Source: Iodidimonas nitroreducens
Lineage (GTDB): Bacteria > Pseudomonadota > Alphaproteobacteria > Sphingomonadales > Rhodothalassiaceae
Strand: one strand, 5' to 3'
Assembly: GCF_008579165.1 (NCBI RefSeq)
Contig: NZ_BKCN01000012.1
Length of the DNA stretch: 64,000 nt
Shown: piece after piece, positions 25,452 to 35,794 of the stretch
Numbering within the stretch: the stretch's first letter is position 1
Layout of the letters: each line of letters begins with the position of its first letter
Program-made: the position numbers and the translations under genes
Notes under the pieces: model-generated
Database searches by the model: none
Seen by the model: the letters and a program-made list of their open reading frames with translations, nothing else
Told to the model about the DNA's origin: nothing

Positions 25452-26168
25452 ATGATGCATCAGATGCGCGCAATGATCGCTAAAGTATCGGCAAAAGGAT
25501 TGCGGGGCTTGTCCCTCCATCTTGTGGCTGCCGTGATTATGGTGCTCGGCTTGGTCCCGGTCAAAAGCCAGGCTACTGAGATCGTAGCGGGTGGGCTTGG
25601 CGATGGTAGCTGTGGAAATGCCACCGTCACGGCGCATGAAGCCAGCGGGGCTGTTGTTAATTTCAAAAGCTGTGTTGGGCGCTTGGCGGGGAATGATGCC
25701 ACAGGTGATGGCGATCCTCTTTTGTCATTGCTCAATGATGAGGATATTTTCGGCGCTACCGACTGGATCTTTTTCGGAAAAAGCGATGGCAATAATCCTG
25801 CATTCCTCGCCAGCACTGATCAAACCAGCGGTATCTGGTCGCTTTGGGATGATACCGCAGCGATTGCCGGTCCATTCGTCATCAGTTTCAAGCATGGTAA
25901 TGGCTTTAGTGCCTTTTTCTTTGACGATCTGATCTCGGTGCGTGGGGGTGATTTTGCTTTGTCTTCGGCTCTTTCGGGGGGTGGCCGAAATAACCGGGTC
26001 AATGCTTTGTCCCATGCGTCCGTGTTTTTGTCGCCAACCACCTCCACCACCGTCGCAGTCCCTTTGCCTGCGACCCTTGTTTTTCTGGGTTTTGGCCTGA
26101 TCCTGCTGGGCTTGCTGGGCGGTCGTCGCAGCCGGTTGTGCCAGCTGATCAAAAAGGGTGCGGCATGA
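25452..26168 (+). CDS. PEP-CTERM (VPLPA type) sorting domain protein
   Basis: A 238-residue exported protein. The signal peptide (L-V-A-A-V-I-M-V-L-G-L-V-P) is cleaved near S-Q-A. The mature part is beta-rich with two Cys (S-C-G, S-C-V), and Gly/Asp/Asn-rich loops. The C-terminus has the sorting signal: V-P-L-P-A at about 203, a hydrophobic helix, then G-G-R-R-S-R. Exosortase of the XrtA type cleaves such tails and the proteins go to the cell surface or the polysaccharide matrix. The tail is followed by nine extra residues (C-Q-L-I-K-K-G-A-A), a little longer than usual. Its own sigma-54 promoter and terminator make it a single-gene unit. Confidence 0.85.
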   Translation: MMHQMRAMIAKVSAKGLRGLSLHLVAAVIMVLGLVPVKSQATEIVAGGLGDGSCGNATVTAHEASGAVVNFKSCVGRLAGNDATGDGDPLLSLLNDEDIFGATDWIFFGKSDGNNPAFLASTDQTSGIWSLWDDTAAIAGPFVISFKHGNGFSAFFFDDLISVRGGDFALSSALSGGGRNNRVNALSHASVFLSPTTSTTVAVPLPATLVFLGFGLILLGLLGGRRSRLCQLIKKGAA

Positions 26169-26206
26169 TTTTGAGCTAAACAATCGGGAGGGGGAACTCC
26201 TGAGAA

Positions 26207-26249
26207 GAAGGGCGCGCCGCTTCAACCCCGGCTGCGCCCTTCGCCTTTT
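26207..26249 (+). terminator. Terminator of the PEP-CTERM gene
   Basis: GAAGGGCGC (26207-26215) pairs perfectly with GCGCCCTTC (26234-26242) over nine bases, followed by GCCTTTT. It lies between the convergent PEP-CTERM gene and prsR. Confidence 0.75.
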
Positions 26250-26274
26250 AGCGGTGATTTCAGGGGTGCTCGCT

Positions 26275-27621
26275 TTACCGCAAGCCATGCTCATTGAGCA
26301 ATTGATATAAAGTGGGCCGGCTCACATCAAGGAGACGCGCGGCCTCGGATATATTGCCATCGGTTTGGGCCATGGCTTTTTGGATCGAGTCCAGCTCGGC
26401 CCTCTGGCGGGCCATTTTGATGGTCAGGATCTGTTCATCGGGGCTTTCGGCAAGATCAAGATCAGCCGCTGAAATCCGGCCATTGGCGGTGGCAAGAGCC
26501 CGTTTGATCCGGCTTTGTAATTCGCGCACATTGCCGGGCCAGTGATAATGCGAGATCGCAGCCAATCCATCTCCGGCAAAACCGGGGTTTTTCAGCCCCT
26601 GTTCATGGCTCCATGTGTCGAGAAAATGATGGGCGATGAGCAGGGCATCTTCCGGCCGGTCCCGCAAAGGGGGGACCTGCACCACAGCTTCGCCAACCCG
26701 GTAATAAAGATCTTCGCGGAAATGCCCTTCGGCAATGGCTTTTTCCAGATCGCAATTGGTGGCACACACCATGCGAAAATTGATGGCAATCTGCTTTCGG
26801 CCGCCCACCCGTTCGATGGTTTTTTCTTGCAAGACCCGCAAAAGCTTGGCCTGCAAGGACAAAGGCAGATCGCCGATTTCATCAAGCATCAAAGTCCCTT
26901 CATGGGCCTGTTCGATCTTGCCGATGGTTGTTTTATGGGCCCCGGTGAAGGCCCCGCGTTCATAGCCAAAGAGTTCGGATTCCAACAGATTTTCAGGAAT
27001 GGCTGCGCAATTGATGGCGATGAACGGGCCCTTGCTGCGTCGGCTCAGGCTATGCACCCCACGGGATAGCAATTCCTTGCCCGTGCCGCTGTCACCGATG
27101 ATCAAAACCGAGACATCGGTTTTCGCCAGACGCATGATTTGATCACCAATCGATTTCATTTTGGGGCTGGCGGTGATCAGGTCAGGGATCGCATTGGCCT
27201 GACTTTCAAGCTGCAGGCGGCGATTATCCTGCTCCAGATCATAAAGCTTCAAGGCCCGACGCACGATCAACCGCAATTCATCCACATCCAGCGGCTTTTC
27301 ATAAAAATCATAAGCCCCAAGCGAGACCGATTTCAAAGCATAGGACCGTTCCTTCTGCCCGGTCATGATGATCACTTTGGTATCGGGGCTGGCGGCCAGA
27401 ATATCGCGCAAGGCCGATAAACCTTCGCTGGGGCCATCGGTATCGGGGGGCAGCCCAAGATCGAGCAAAACCACAGCAGGGGCTTCTTTTCGCACGGCTT
27501 TGATGGCGCTTGGGCGATCGGCGCATAAGGTGCATTCCAGATCATCAAAGGCCCATTTCAATTGCCCCCTGATGCCCGGATCATCATCAACGATCAGCAA
27601 TGTTCGTGTTGGTTCATTCAT
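26275..27621 (-). CDS. prsR: PEP-CTERM-box response regulator PrsR (sigma-54 activator)
   Basis: 448 residues in three parts. The receiver domain has the acidic pair V-D-D-D, the phospho-acceptor Asp54 in L-L-D-L-G-L-P, and Lys in Y-E-K-P-L. The AAA+ domain has Walker A G-D-S-G-T-G-K-E (176-183), the sigma-54 contact loop G-A-F-T-G-A (223-228) and L-M-L-D-E-I-G-D. The Fis-type helix-turn-helix is at 415-448 (I-S-E-A-A-R-L-L-D-V-S-R-P-T-L-Y). This is the NtrC-type regulator that pairs with PrsK and activates sigma-54 promoters of PEP-CTERM genes. It follows prsK by 42 bases on the same strand. Confidence 0.93.
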   Translation of the reverse strand: MNEPTRTLLIVDDDPGIRGQLKWAFDDLECTLCADRPSAIKAVRKEAPAVVLLDLGLPPDTDGPSEGLSALRDILAASPDTKVIIMTGQKERSYALKSVSLGAYDFYEKPLDVDELRLIVRRALKLYDLEQDNRRLQLESQANAIPDLITASPKMKSIGDQIMRLAKTDVSVLIIGDSGTGKELLSRGVHSLSRRSKGPFIAINCAAIPENLLESELFGYERGAFTGAHKTTIGKIEQAHEGTLMLDEIGDLPLSLQAKLLRVLQEKTIERVGGRKQIAINFRMVCATNCDLEKAIAEGHFREDLYYRVGEAVVQVPPLRDRPEDALLIAHHFLDTWSHEQGLKNPGFAGDGLAAISHYHWPGNVRELQSRIKRALATANGRISAADLDLAESPDEQILTIKMARQRAELDSIQKAMAQTDGNISEAARLLDVSRPTLYQLLNEHGLR

Positions 27622-27663
27622 AAATCGAGACCATATCCCATCATAACCGGGTTTGCTAAAAAT

Positions 27664-29730
27664 TTACAAAAGGGCAGGAAAGCTGAGCCGCATGGTGGTG
27701 CCGGAGCCGGGGCTGCTGATCACATCCAGATCGCCCCCTTGTTCGCGGGCAAATTCTCGGCATTGAAAGGCACCAACGCCAAAGCCGCTGCGTTTGGTGG
27801 ATCGGAAGGGCACAAAAAGGGTATCGCGAATGAATTCGGGGCTCATCCCGGCCCCATGATCGGTGATGTCGATGATGATCTTGTCGCCAATCAGATCGAG
27901 GGAGACCTCGACCTCGTCTTCGCTTGTCTCGTTTTCGATAGGGTCGTCTTTGCAGGCCCCGGCTTCAAAGGCATTGGATAATAAATGGCCGATGGTGGCG
28001 CAAAACCGCTCTTTCGGTACATGGATCATCAAACTATGTGCGGCAGCATCGGCTTTCAGCACAGCCTTGCCACTGTTATTTTCGGCACGCTTGGCCAATT
28101 CATGCTGCAAGACCGGATAAACTGCAATTTCTTCGGGTTCTTCGGCCGATCCCTTGCCCGCTTCCACTTGGGTGAGACGGATGATCAGCTTTTGCATCCG
28201 CTCTACACTATGCTGGATGGTTTCATGCATATCACGCTGAAATTCCGGATTGGCGGAATGCTTGTCAAAATTTTTCAGCATCAGGGAAAGCTGGCTGATG
28301 ATATTTTTAAGATCATGGGCAACAAAAGCATATTGCCGATTGAAGCGGGCAAATTGCCGATTTTCCTCCAGGATGGCTGCCGCTTTTGATTCCGCCAGAA
28401 AGCTTGCGCATTGCTGTGCCACCAAAAGCAGAAGATCTTCATCTTCCACATCGATTTTATTGGCCACCCGCGGATGAGTGAGGATGAGAAAACCATTCAG
28501 ATTTTGCAGATGGGGCAGGGGAATGACAATCCATGCCGCCCGATCTACATGAAAGGGGCTTTGCGCCAAACGCTGGTCATAAAGGCAATGAAGGGCGCCC
28601 TGATCATCTTGAAACAGATCAATGGATACAGGATGAGGGATATGCGTTGCGGGCCGGAAATTCCATGTTGCCTGCAAGCGCGGCCGATCCTGCTCCAAAA
28701 CCCATAAAGCGCCACCGGGGCTTTCCAGAATTTCAGCACAGGCCTTGATGATCCGATATTCCAAAGAGCTGTTATTGCGCCCATCGGTGGCCAAAGTTCC
28801 CATCAGGCGACGCCATTCATGGGCATAATCATATTTTCGGCTGTAAAAATGCCGGGCAACAAAAAGTTTGATACGCGCCCGGGCGCTGCCCGATGATAAA
28901 AAGAACAACAGCATCATCAGGGCAAAGAAAAGCAGACCGATCTGCAAGGGGAGGGCGGCATCTTCGGATAATTCGGGCAAAATAAGAGCCGCAGCCGCCA
29001 CCAGAAGCAGATAAAAACCTACACCGATCAGGGTGAGAGAATAAAGAACTGCTTGCCGTGATACGAAAAAGGGATCGCGCCAGAATTTATAGCGCGCCGC
29101 ACTGATGAATAAAAAGGGCACGATGGCAAGGTTCAGCAGTCCCCGAATACTATGATAGGCCGTGTTCATATCGCCCATGGCAAAAATCTGGGCATGCACC
29201 ACCAGATCATAGGCAAAGGCTATCCCTAGGGGAATACAGATGAATTTCAGATGCCAGCGTTCATAATCATTGGTGGCCTGAAAAACCCCCACAAGGGCAG
29301 CAAGCCCCAAAATCATACTGGAAAGATCAAGGATATAAATGATCTGACCCAAAAGCGCGGGGGCAATGCCAAAGCCCAGCAGGCTGATGATTTTGGAGAG
29401 AATCAAAAACGGGACTAAAATCCCGACGATCCTTTGAAGCCCCCCCGAAGTCTGGCTTGCAGTCTGGCCTGAAGTTTGGCCCGGGGATTGGGGCAAAAGG
29501 CTGACCAGAAAAAGGGCCCAGCCCAAAAAATGCGCAGTGTAAAGCAGCCAGGCCAGATGGGTTGAAAAGGGGAATGTGCCATAAATCTGGCTCATGGCCC
29601 ATAAACCATGGATGAAGGCAGCCATGGCAAACAGGCGGCTTTGACTTTGACGCCATCCTTTTCTCAGCAAAAGCAGGGCGAGCGCGATAAAGCCCACAGC
29701 CGTTAGTGCGAATGTCCAGAAATGGATCAT
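27664..29730 (-). CDS. prsK: XrtA/PEP-CTERM system sensor histidine kinase PrsK
   Basis: 688 residues. The N-terminal third holds about eight transmembrane helices, the PrsK hallmark. A GAF-like domain follows (F-Y-S-R-K-Y-D-Y-A-H-E-W near 310 leads into it). The kinase core has the phospho-accepting His in F-V-A-H-D-L-K-N-I-I-S-Q-L near residue 480, an N box N-A-F-E-A-G, and the G boxes D-H-G-A-G-M and S-G-F-G-V-G-A-F. The stop is 42 bases before prsR, so the two form a two-component operon read leftward, divergent from prsT. Confidence 0.93.
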   Translation of the reverse strand: MIHFWTFALTAVGFIALALLLLRKGWRQSQSRLFAMAAFIHGLWAMSQIYGTFPFSTHLAWLLYTAHFLGWALFLVSLLPQSPGQTSGQTASQTSGGLQRIVGILVPFLILSKIISLLGFGIAPALLGQIIYILDLSSMILGLAALVGVFQATNDYERWHLKFICIPLGIAFAYDLVVHAQIFAMGDMNTAYHSIRGLLNLAIVPFLFISAARYKFWRDPFFVSRQAVLYSLTLIGVGFYLLLVAAAALILPELSEDAALPLQIGLLFFALMMLLFFLSSGSARARIKLFVARHFYSRKYDYAHEWRRLMGTLATDGRNNSSLEYRIIKACAEILESPGGALWVLEQDRPRLQATWNFRPATHIPHPVSIDLFQDDQGALHCLYDQRLAQSPFHVDRAAWIVIPLPHLQNLNGFLILTHPRVANKIDVEDEDLLLLVAQQCASFLAESKAAAILEENRQFARFNRQYAFVAHDLKNIISQLSLMLKNFDKHSANPEFQRDMHETIQHSVERMQKLIIRLTQVEAGKGSAEEPEEIAVYPVLQHELAKRAENNSGKAVLKADAAAHSLMIHVPKERFCATIGHLLSNAFEAGACKDDPIENETSEDEVEVSLDLIGDKIIIDITDHGAGMSPEFIRDTLFVPFRSTKRSGFGVGAFQCREFAREQGGDLDVISSPGSGTTMRLSFPALL

Positions 29731-29831
29731 CCTGCGCGGTCCTCCTGCCCCTTGTTCCCTTTTTACACAGTTCTACAGCTTTGTTCTGAACGCAAGTCTT
29801 TCACAACATTTAAAATAAAGTGTTTGGTGCT

Positions 29832-29848
29832 TGGACAAGTCTTTGCTG
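29832..29848 (+). promoter_or_regulatory. Possible sigma-54 promoter of prsT
   Basis: TGGACA-AGTCT-TTGCTG has GG and GC ten bases apart and a good TTGC -12 element; the -24 element departs from TGGCAC in its last three bases. It lies 134 bases before the prsT start in the divergent prsK-prsT region. Regulation by PrsR is inferred. Confidence 0.5.
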
Positions 29849-29981
29849 TGAGATGGATCAGTCTATGCTAATGTTTGACGAAGCACGGATCACAGGGTCA
29901 CAGGATCGCGTGGGATGAAAAAGGGGCCGCAGTTTTCAAAGCCTGCGGATCCTATCCGAATCGGGGAATAAAGAGTCGAAG

Positions 29982-32764
29982 ATGACAGTCTCAAATTTAT
30001 TGAAACACTGGGTTTTATTGATCAGCCTGGCCGCGATTTCGGCCTGCACACCCGCCGACCCACAGCAGCGGGCCGAAAAATATTACGAATCAGGATTGGA
30101 AAAATTTCAATCCGAAAAATACAATGCCGCTGTCATCGAATTGAAAAATGCCTTGCAGGAAAAGGCGGATTTTATCCCCGCCCGGCTTTTGCTGGGCCGA
30201 CTTTATCTGCAAAATTATCAGATCACCGCCGCTAGGAAAGAATATGAACGTGCAAAGGAAGCGGGGGCTGCGCCATCCGAATATCTGGTTCCTTTGATGC
30301 GCGTTTATAATCTGGGCAGGGAATTTCCCAAAGCTTTGGGCCTTGTGGAGGCGGCTGCCCCCGATCTGGCGCGCGATCCCGATGTGATGGCCTATCATGC
30401 CGATGCGCTTTTGGGTCAGGGGCGTGTGGGGGATGCACAGGATCTTTTGCAATCCGCACCGGCTCAAACGGCGGGGATTTTGGCGCGTCTCGGGCAGATC
30501 GCCCTAAGCCAGAATGAAACCGAAAAGGCGGCATCCTTATCACAACAGGCGTTGGAAGCCGGGCCCAAACAGTATGAAGCCAATCTGCTGGCCGGGCGTA
30601 TGGCGATCATGGCGGAAAACAGGGATCAGGCCGAAGGCTATTTGCGCACGGCGCTTAAAGCCGATCCCGCATCGCCTTTGGCCACCATAAGCCTTGCCAG
30701 CCTTTTGATCGAACAAGGCGGGCTGGATGAGGCCTTGGGCTTGCTCGATGATTTGCGCCAGCGCGGGTTGAGCTCGGAGCAAAGCATTTATCTGCGTTCC
30801 TTGATTGCCCTGCAGCAGCAGAAATTTGAAATTGCCAAAACCGAATCCGAGCGTGTTCTGGCAAGTAATCCGCGCAGCCGCTCTGCCCTTTTGGTGGCCG
30901 GGATTGCCAATAGCGCCCTGGGGAATGATCAGATTGCGATCAATAATCTGCAACGCTTTGCCAAGGAAAGCATCGGCGATGATAATGTTCCCGAAGTGGC
31001 CAGCCGGGCTCTTGCCTGGTCGAATTTAAGGCTGGGCAATCCCTCGGATGCCTTGGCCGCCATTGCCCCCCTGGCCAGCACCGGGGGCGCGGGTGAAGAC
31101 AATCTTGCCGCTTTGCGCCTGGCAACGGCCGCCGCCGTGCAATCGGGCAAGATGGATCAGGCGATCGGCTATCTTGAAAATGCCCTGGGGCGGACGCCCG
31201 ATAATCTGGCCTTAGCCACAGCCTTGGCTTCGCTCAAGCTTGGGATTGGCGATAAAGCCGGGGCAGAAGCGGCTTTAAAGCCTTTTTCCAACGGTGATCA
31301 ACTGGATAGCGTGAATGATCGCATGCGTCTTGGGGTGACCTATGCGCGGGCTGGCAATCTTGATGAAGCCATGACTATTGCCAACGCCCTTATTACCGAT
31401 CATCCGAGCGTGCAGCGGGCTATTTTCTGAAAGGGCTGGTGCACGGCACTCGGGGGGAATCGGCTGAAGGCATTGATCTTATTGAAAAAGCCAATGCTCT
31501 TGAACCCTATAATCAGCCGGTGATCGTGGCCTTGATCAGGCTTTATCGTGAACAGGGTCGGCAGGATAAGGCCATCGGCTTGATTGAAACGGCGCTTAAA
31601 AAGGCACCGGAGTCAGCCGAGCTGAAATTAGGTCTGGCCCAGCTTTTGGCTGAATCAGGGCAAAATGAAAAGGTAGAGGCGCTGCTGCGCGATGTGGTGG
31701 CGCAATATCCCGAACAGCAGGCCTATAAGCTCGCTTTGGGTCGCTATCTTTTGGCCAATGGGCAGGAAAAAGAAGCGCTTGATCTGGCCAAAGGGATTTT
31801 GAAGGCCAATCCCGATCAAACAGAAGCAATGGAGCTGGCGGGTCTTGCCGAGCAGATCATGGGTGATTCCGCTGCGGCCTTGCAGCGGTTTGATCGGCTG
31901 GTGGCGCTTAATCCTGAAAATGCACGCAATCATGTTTTGCTGGCGCGCAGCCTTGTTGCTTCGGGTCGTATCGATGATGCCATCGCTTCTTTACGTGAAA
32001 GCATCAGATTGAATGATGAATATAACAATGCGCGGGCCATATTAGCGCGGCTTTTGGCAGAAAAAGGGCAGACGAAAGAGGCGGATGATCTTCTTGTGGA
32101 ATTGGAAAGTCGTTTGGGGGCAACCCCTGATTTTCTGGAATTGAAGGCCGAGATTTTCTTGCGGCTTGGGGAACAGGCCAAAGCAGCGGCGGCTATGGAG
32201 CGGGCTCATGCGCAGGCACCCACCGAAAAGCGGGCGCTTTCATTGTCGCAGATTCTTTGGTCGATCGGTGAAAAGGAAAAAGCGCTCGCAGCCCTCGAAG
32301 GCATGGAAACATTAGAATCAAACCTGCAGCGCGCCCAATTATTGAGCCAGATGGGCGAAAAAGAACGGGCGGCCCAGCTTTATGATGCGGTGTTGGATAA
32401 AAACCCTGAAAATCCGGTTTTGCTGAATAATTATGCTTGGCTTTTGTGGGAAATGGGGCGCACTGATCAGGCTTTCCAGCTTGCCAGCAAGGCGCGGAGG
32501 CTCGCCCCAAAATCCGCATCCATTCAAGATACCTATGGAGTGATCAGCTTATCACGCGGAAATTTGGGGCAGGCCTTGGCGGCCCATCGCGAAGCTTATA
32601 GCCTTGCCCCTGATAATCCCGACATTCAGATGAATTTGGCCAAAGCTCTGTTGGAAAATGGGAATAAAGAAGAAGTGCAGACATTGCTGGCGGATTTAGG
32701 ACGTAAAATCGATCCGGCTCGGCGCGACGAAGTGGCAGAGCTTCTTAAAAAAGCCCGGCAATAA
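29982..32764 (+). CDS. prsT: XrtA/PEP-CTERM system TPR lipoprotein PrsT (frame broken near 31420)
   Basis: About 927 residues once joined. A lipoprotein signal ends in A-I-S-A-C (Cys22), and the rest is a long array of TPR helices beginning A-E-K-Y-Y-E-S-G-L-E-K-F and ending L-A-D-L-G-R-K-I-D-P-A. Length and layout match PrsT, thought to help export or surface assembly in the exosortase A system. As assembled the frame stops at 31430; one added base in G-G-G-C-T-A-T at 31418-31423 continues it as R-A-Y-F-L-K-G-L-V-H-G-T. The exosortase and EPS genes usually near prsT are not in this window. Confidence 0.9.
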
Positions 32765-32887
32765 ACCTGCATCCTTCTTTCATCACCTTGGTGCCCTTTA
32801 TCAATCCGGACGCGTTGCAGCCCGAAGGGGTGCGCCGCAGCAGAGCCGGGGTTCATCTGGTTGAGGGCTGAGGATGGGAAAGAGTGG

Positions 32888-32909
32888 ACCCCGGGTCTCC
32901 GCCCGGGGT
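32888..32909. repeat. REP-like GC-rich hairpin
   Basis: ACCCCGGG (32888-32895) and CCCGGGGT (32902-32909) form a perfect eight-base stem with loop TCTCCG. Hairpins of this sequence, flanked by GTGGA and GACG, are common dispersed intergenic elements in alphaproteobacteria (recalled, not searched). It sits between convergent prsT and amn and could also stop transcription. Confidence 0.6.
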
Positions 32910-32976
32910 GACGAAGTTAAAGAGGCTCGGGGTGGCGAAGAAGAAGGCTACGAGGTGACGAAGAAGGAGGCTACGA
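32907..32976. repeat. Three tandem copies of a 23-24 base unit
   Basis: Copies at 32931-32953 and 32954-32976 (GGTGRCGAAGAAGRAGGCTACGA) agree at 21 of 23 bases, and a more diverged copy precedes them at 32907-32930 (GGTGACGAAGTTAAAGAGGC...). It directly follows the REP-like hairpin and ends ten bases before the amn stop. No coding frame is convincing here. Confidence 0.6.
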
Positions 32977-32985
32977 TAACCGCCC

Positions 32986-34463
32986 TTAGCGAAAGGCGGG
33001 TTCGTCGAAGCTTCGGAGCTTGCGCGAGTGGAGGGTGCCCGATGCCGCTTCATCGCGCAGCAATTCCATCGCCCGGATACCGATCTGCAAATGCTGGCTG
33101 ACGCTTTTTTCATAAAATACATCGGCCATGCCCGGCAGCTTGATTTCACCGTGCAAAGGGCGATCCGAAACACATAAAAGCGTGCCATAAGGCACCCGGA
33201 AGCGATAGCCATTGGCGGCAATGGTAGCGGATTCCATATCGATGGCAATCGCCCGCGATTGATTGAAACGCAGCGCCAGTTCATCGATCCGCAATTCCCA
33301 GTTCCGATCATCGGTGGTGACAACGGTTCCGGTGCGCAGCCGGGCTTTCAGGGATTTGCCCTTCAGGCCGGTGGTTTCCGATACCGCATTGGCCAAAGCC
33401 ACCTGCACCTCGGCAATGGTGGGCAGGGGAATGGCGGTGGGCAGGGCCCCATCCAGCACATGATCATCGCGCAGATAAGCATGGGCCAGCACATAATCCC
33501 CCAGCCTTTGGCTGCCGCGCAGACCGCCGCAATGGCCCACCATCAGCCAGGCATGGCTGCGCAGAACCGCCAGATGATCGGTTACCGTTTTGGCATTGGA
33601 TGGCCCCACACCAATATTGACCATACTGATCCCGCCACGCCCTTCGCGTACCAGATGATAGGCGGGCATCTGCGGGGGTTTGGCAATCAGATCTTTTGAT
33701 GGTTTTTTTCCGCGCTGGGTGATCCGCCCCCCCGGTTCCACCAGCATATCATAGCGCCCGGCTTCCACTTCGTTTTTGCCAAATTCAATGAATTCATCAA
33801 CATAGCGCTGATAATTGGTAAAAAGAACGAAATGCTGGAAATGCTCGGGATCGGAGGCCGTGTAGTGGCGGATGCGATGCAGGGAATAATCAATCCGCTC
33901 GGCTGAAAAAAGCGATAAAGGGGCCACTTTTTCCACGCCCTTGATGCGTTCGCCATCCACGATATCATCATTGGTGGCAACAAGATTGGGCAGGCTGAAA
34001 CTATTCTTGATCTCGTTCCGGCGTTCGGGCGTGAGGCCGGATGCCGCCCGTTCAAGGGCAAAGGTGAGCGGGATCTGCGTATGGCTTTTGCCCACCATGA
34101 AAATCGCCTCATGATGATTGATCAAAAGCTCCATCTGATCGAACAGATAATCCCGAAACAGATAAGGCAGGTGATGTCGGTCCCATGAAAGCCATGGGTA
34201 TTGACCTTGCCGAAAGCCAGATTACTGGTGCGCGATAATTTGCTGGGATCAACCTTTGCCGCCAGATAGGGATAATGCGCGGGCCGGGCCGGGCCCTCCA
34301 GGCGATTATCCAGAAAGGCATCGAAATCTTCCTTGATGGTGGCAATGGCATCTTCATAATGGCTGATCATGCGATCAATGGCTTGTTGCGCCGTTTCGCA
34401 GATCACCAGATCCGTGGCGGGGAAATCTTGCAACAATTGTGTGTCGATCTGATTTTTTTTCAT
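32986..34463 (-). CDS. amn: AMP nucleosidase (frame broken near 34170)
   Basis: Splits AMP to adenine and ribose 5-phosphate. About 492 residues, as in E. coli Amn. The N-terminal Amn-specific domain (A-I-D-R-M-I-S-H-Y-E-D-A, H-G-F-H-G-T-D-I-T) precedes a phosphorylase-fold domain with N-I-G-V-G-P-S-N-A-K-T, V-G-H-C-G-G-L-R and D-M-E-S-A-T-I-A-A-N-G. The halves are in different frames; one more C in ACCTGCC near 34170 joins T-L-P to Y-L-F-R-D-Y-L-F-D-Q-M-E-L. It is the last gene of the deoB operon, 25 bases after nupC. The product ribose 5-phosphate is the substrate side of DeoB chemistry. Confidence 0.92.
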
Positions 34464-34488
34464 GATTTATCCTGAATTCCGTTCGGCA

Positions 34489-35712
34489 TTATAGCGATAA
34501 CAAAAAACTGGCCATGGCGGCGCTCATCAGATTTGAAAGCGTACCAGCCAAAATGGCCTTCAATCCCAGCCGGGCGATTTCTGATTTCCGATCCGGCAGC
34601 ATGGCGCCCAAGCCCCCGAAAATGATCGCCAGCGCCGGAAAATTGGCAAAGCCGCACAAGGCGAAGGTGATCACGGCAACACTATGGGCGCTTAGCGTAT
34701 CCTGAATTTGCGCCAATTGCACATAAGCGATGAATTCGTTGAGGATGGTTTTCTGGCCCAGAAGATTTCCAGCCGCGGCCGCCTCATGCCAGGGGATCCC
34801 CATCAGATACATCAAAGGGGATAAAACAACACCCAGCACCAGTTCAAGGCTTAAATCTTCAAAACCCAAAAGCGATCCGATGCCACCGAAAAGATCATTC
34901 AGCAAAGCCAGCAAGGCCACAAAGGCCAAAAGCAGCGCCCCCACGCTGACGGCGATTTTAAGCCCGGACATGGCCCCATCGGCGGCGGCCTCGATCACAT
35001 TGGCGGGTTTGTTCTTCGGATCAAAGCCGGTGGCATCAAGGGCTTTGATGGGTTCTTCCCGTTCATCAGGGGATTCCGGCATCAGCAATTTGGCCTGCAA
35101 CAAGCCCCCCGGCGCTGCCATGAACGCCGCCGCCAGCAGATATTCCAGATTGATCCCAAGGCTGGCATAGCCCACCAATATGGCCCCCGATACCGAAGAC
35201 AGGCCCACCGCCATCACCGAAAAAAGCTGGGAATGGCTAAGGCTGGCAAGATATGGCCGCACCACCAGCGGGGCTTCCACCATGCCGACGAAAATATTGG
35301 CCGCCGCAGACAGGCTTTCCACAGGGCGCGCGCCGATGATTTTTTGCAGACCGCCGCCAATCAGCAAAACGATCCATTGCATGATCTTGAGATAATATAA
35401 AACCGCAATGAGCGATGAAACGAACACGATCACCGGCAAAACCCGGAAGGCAAAAATAAAGCCTGAACTATCATTGCCTAAGGGGCCGAAAAGAAAGCTG
35501 ATCCCTTCATCGGCATAGGTAACGATCGAGCCCACACCCAAGGCCACAGCGCCCAGAACATCCTTTCCCATCGGGATATAAAGGGCGAAAATGGCGATCA
35601 GCGCCTGCAAGGCAAAGGCGCTGCCCACCACCCGAAACCGAATATGCCGCCAATTGCTCGAAGCCAAAACCCCAATGGCAAGTAAAAGCAGCATACCGGC
35701 AAGAGCGATCAT
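34489..35712 (-). CDS. nupC: Concentrative nucleoside transporter (NupC/CNT family)
   Basis: 407 residues, inner membrane, with eight or more helices. CNT signatures are present: F-A-F-R-V-L-P-V-I-V-F near residue 90, G-M-V-E-A-P-L-V-V-R-P-Y near 145, V-S-G-A-I-L-V-G-Y near 175, L-M-G-I-P-W near 310, and N-E-F-I-A-Y-V near 340. Imports nucleosides with a cation gradient. It lies between the aldehyde dehydrogenase and amn, supplying substrate to the salvage enzymes of the operon. Confidence 0.92.
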   Translation of the reverse strand: MIALAGMLLLLAIGVLASSNWRHIRFRVVGSAFALQALIAIFALYIPMGKDVLGAVALGVGSIVTYADEGISFLFGPLGNDSSGFIFAFRVLPVIVFVSSLIAVLYYLKIMQWIVLLIGGGLQKIIGARPVESLSAAANIFVGMVEAPLVVRPYLASLSHSQLFSVMAVGLSSVSGAILVGYASLGINLEYLLAAAFMAAPGGLLQAKLLMPESPDEREEPIKALDATGFDPKNKPANVIEAAADGAMSGLKIAVSVGALLLAFVALLALLNDLFGGIGSLLGFEDLSLELVLGVVLSPLMYLMGIPWHEAAAAGNLLGQKTILNEFIAYVQLAQIQDTLSAHSVAVITFALCGFANFPALAIIFGGLGAMLPDRKSEIARLGLKAILAGTLSNLMSAAMASFLLSL

Positions 35713-35794
35713 TAAGGGATCCTTTATCTGGGGTCTAGGGTCAAGGACCTATGAAGCACGCCTATCATGCCTGCGTTCATGCCCCATTCTGGCC

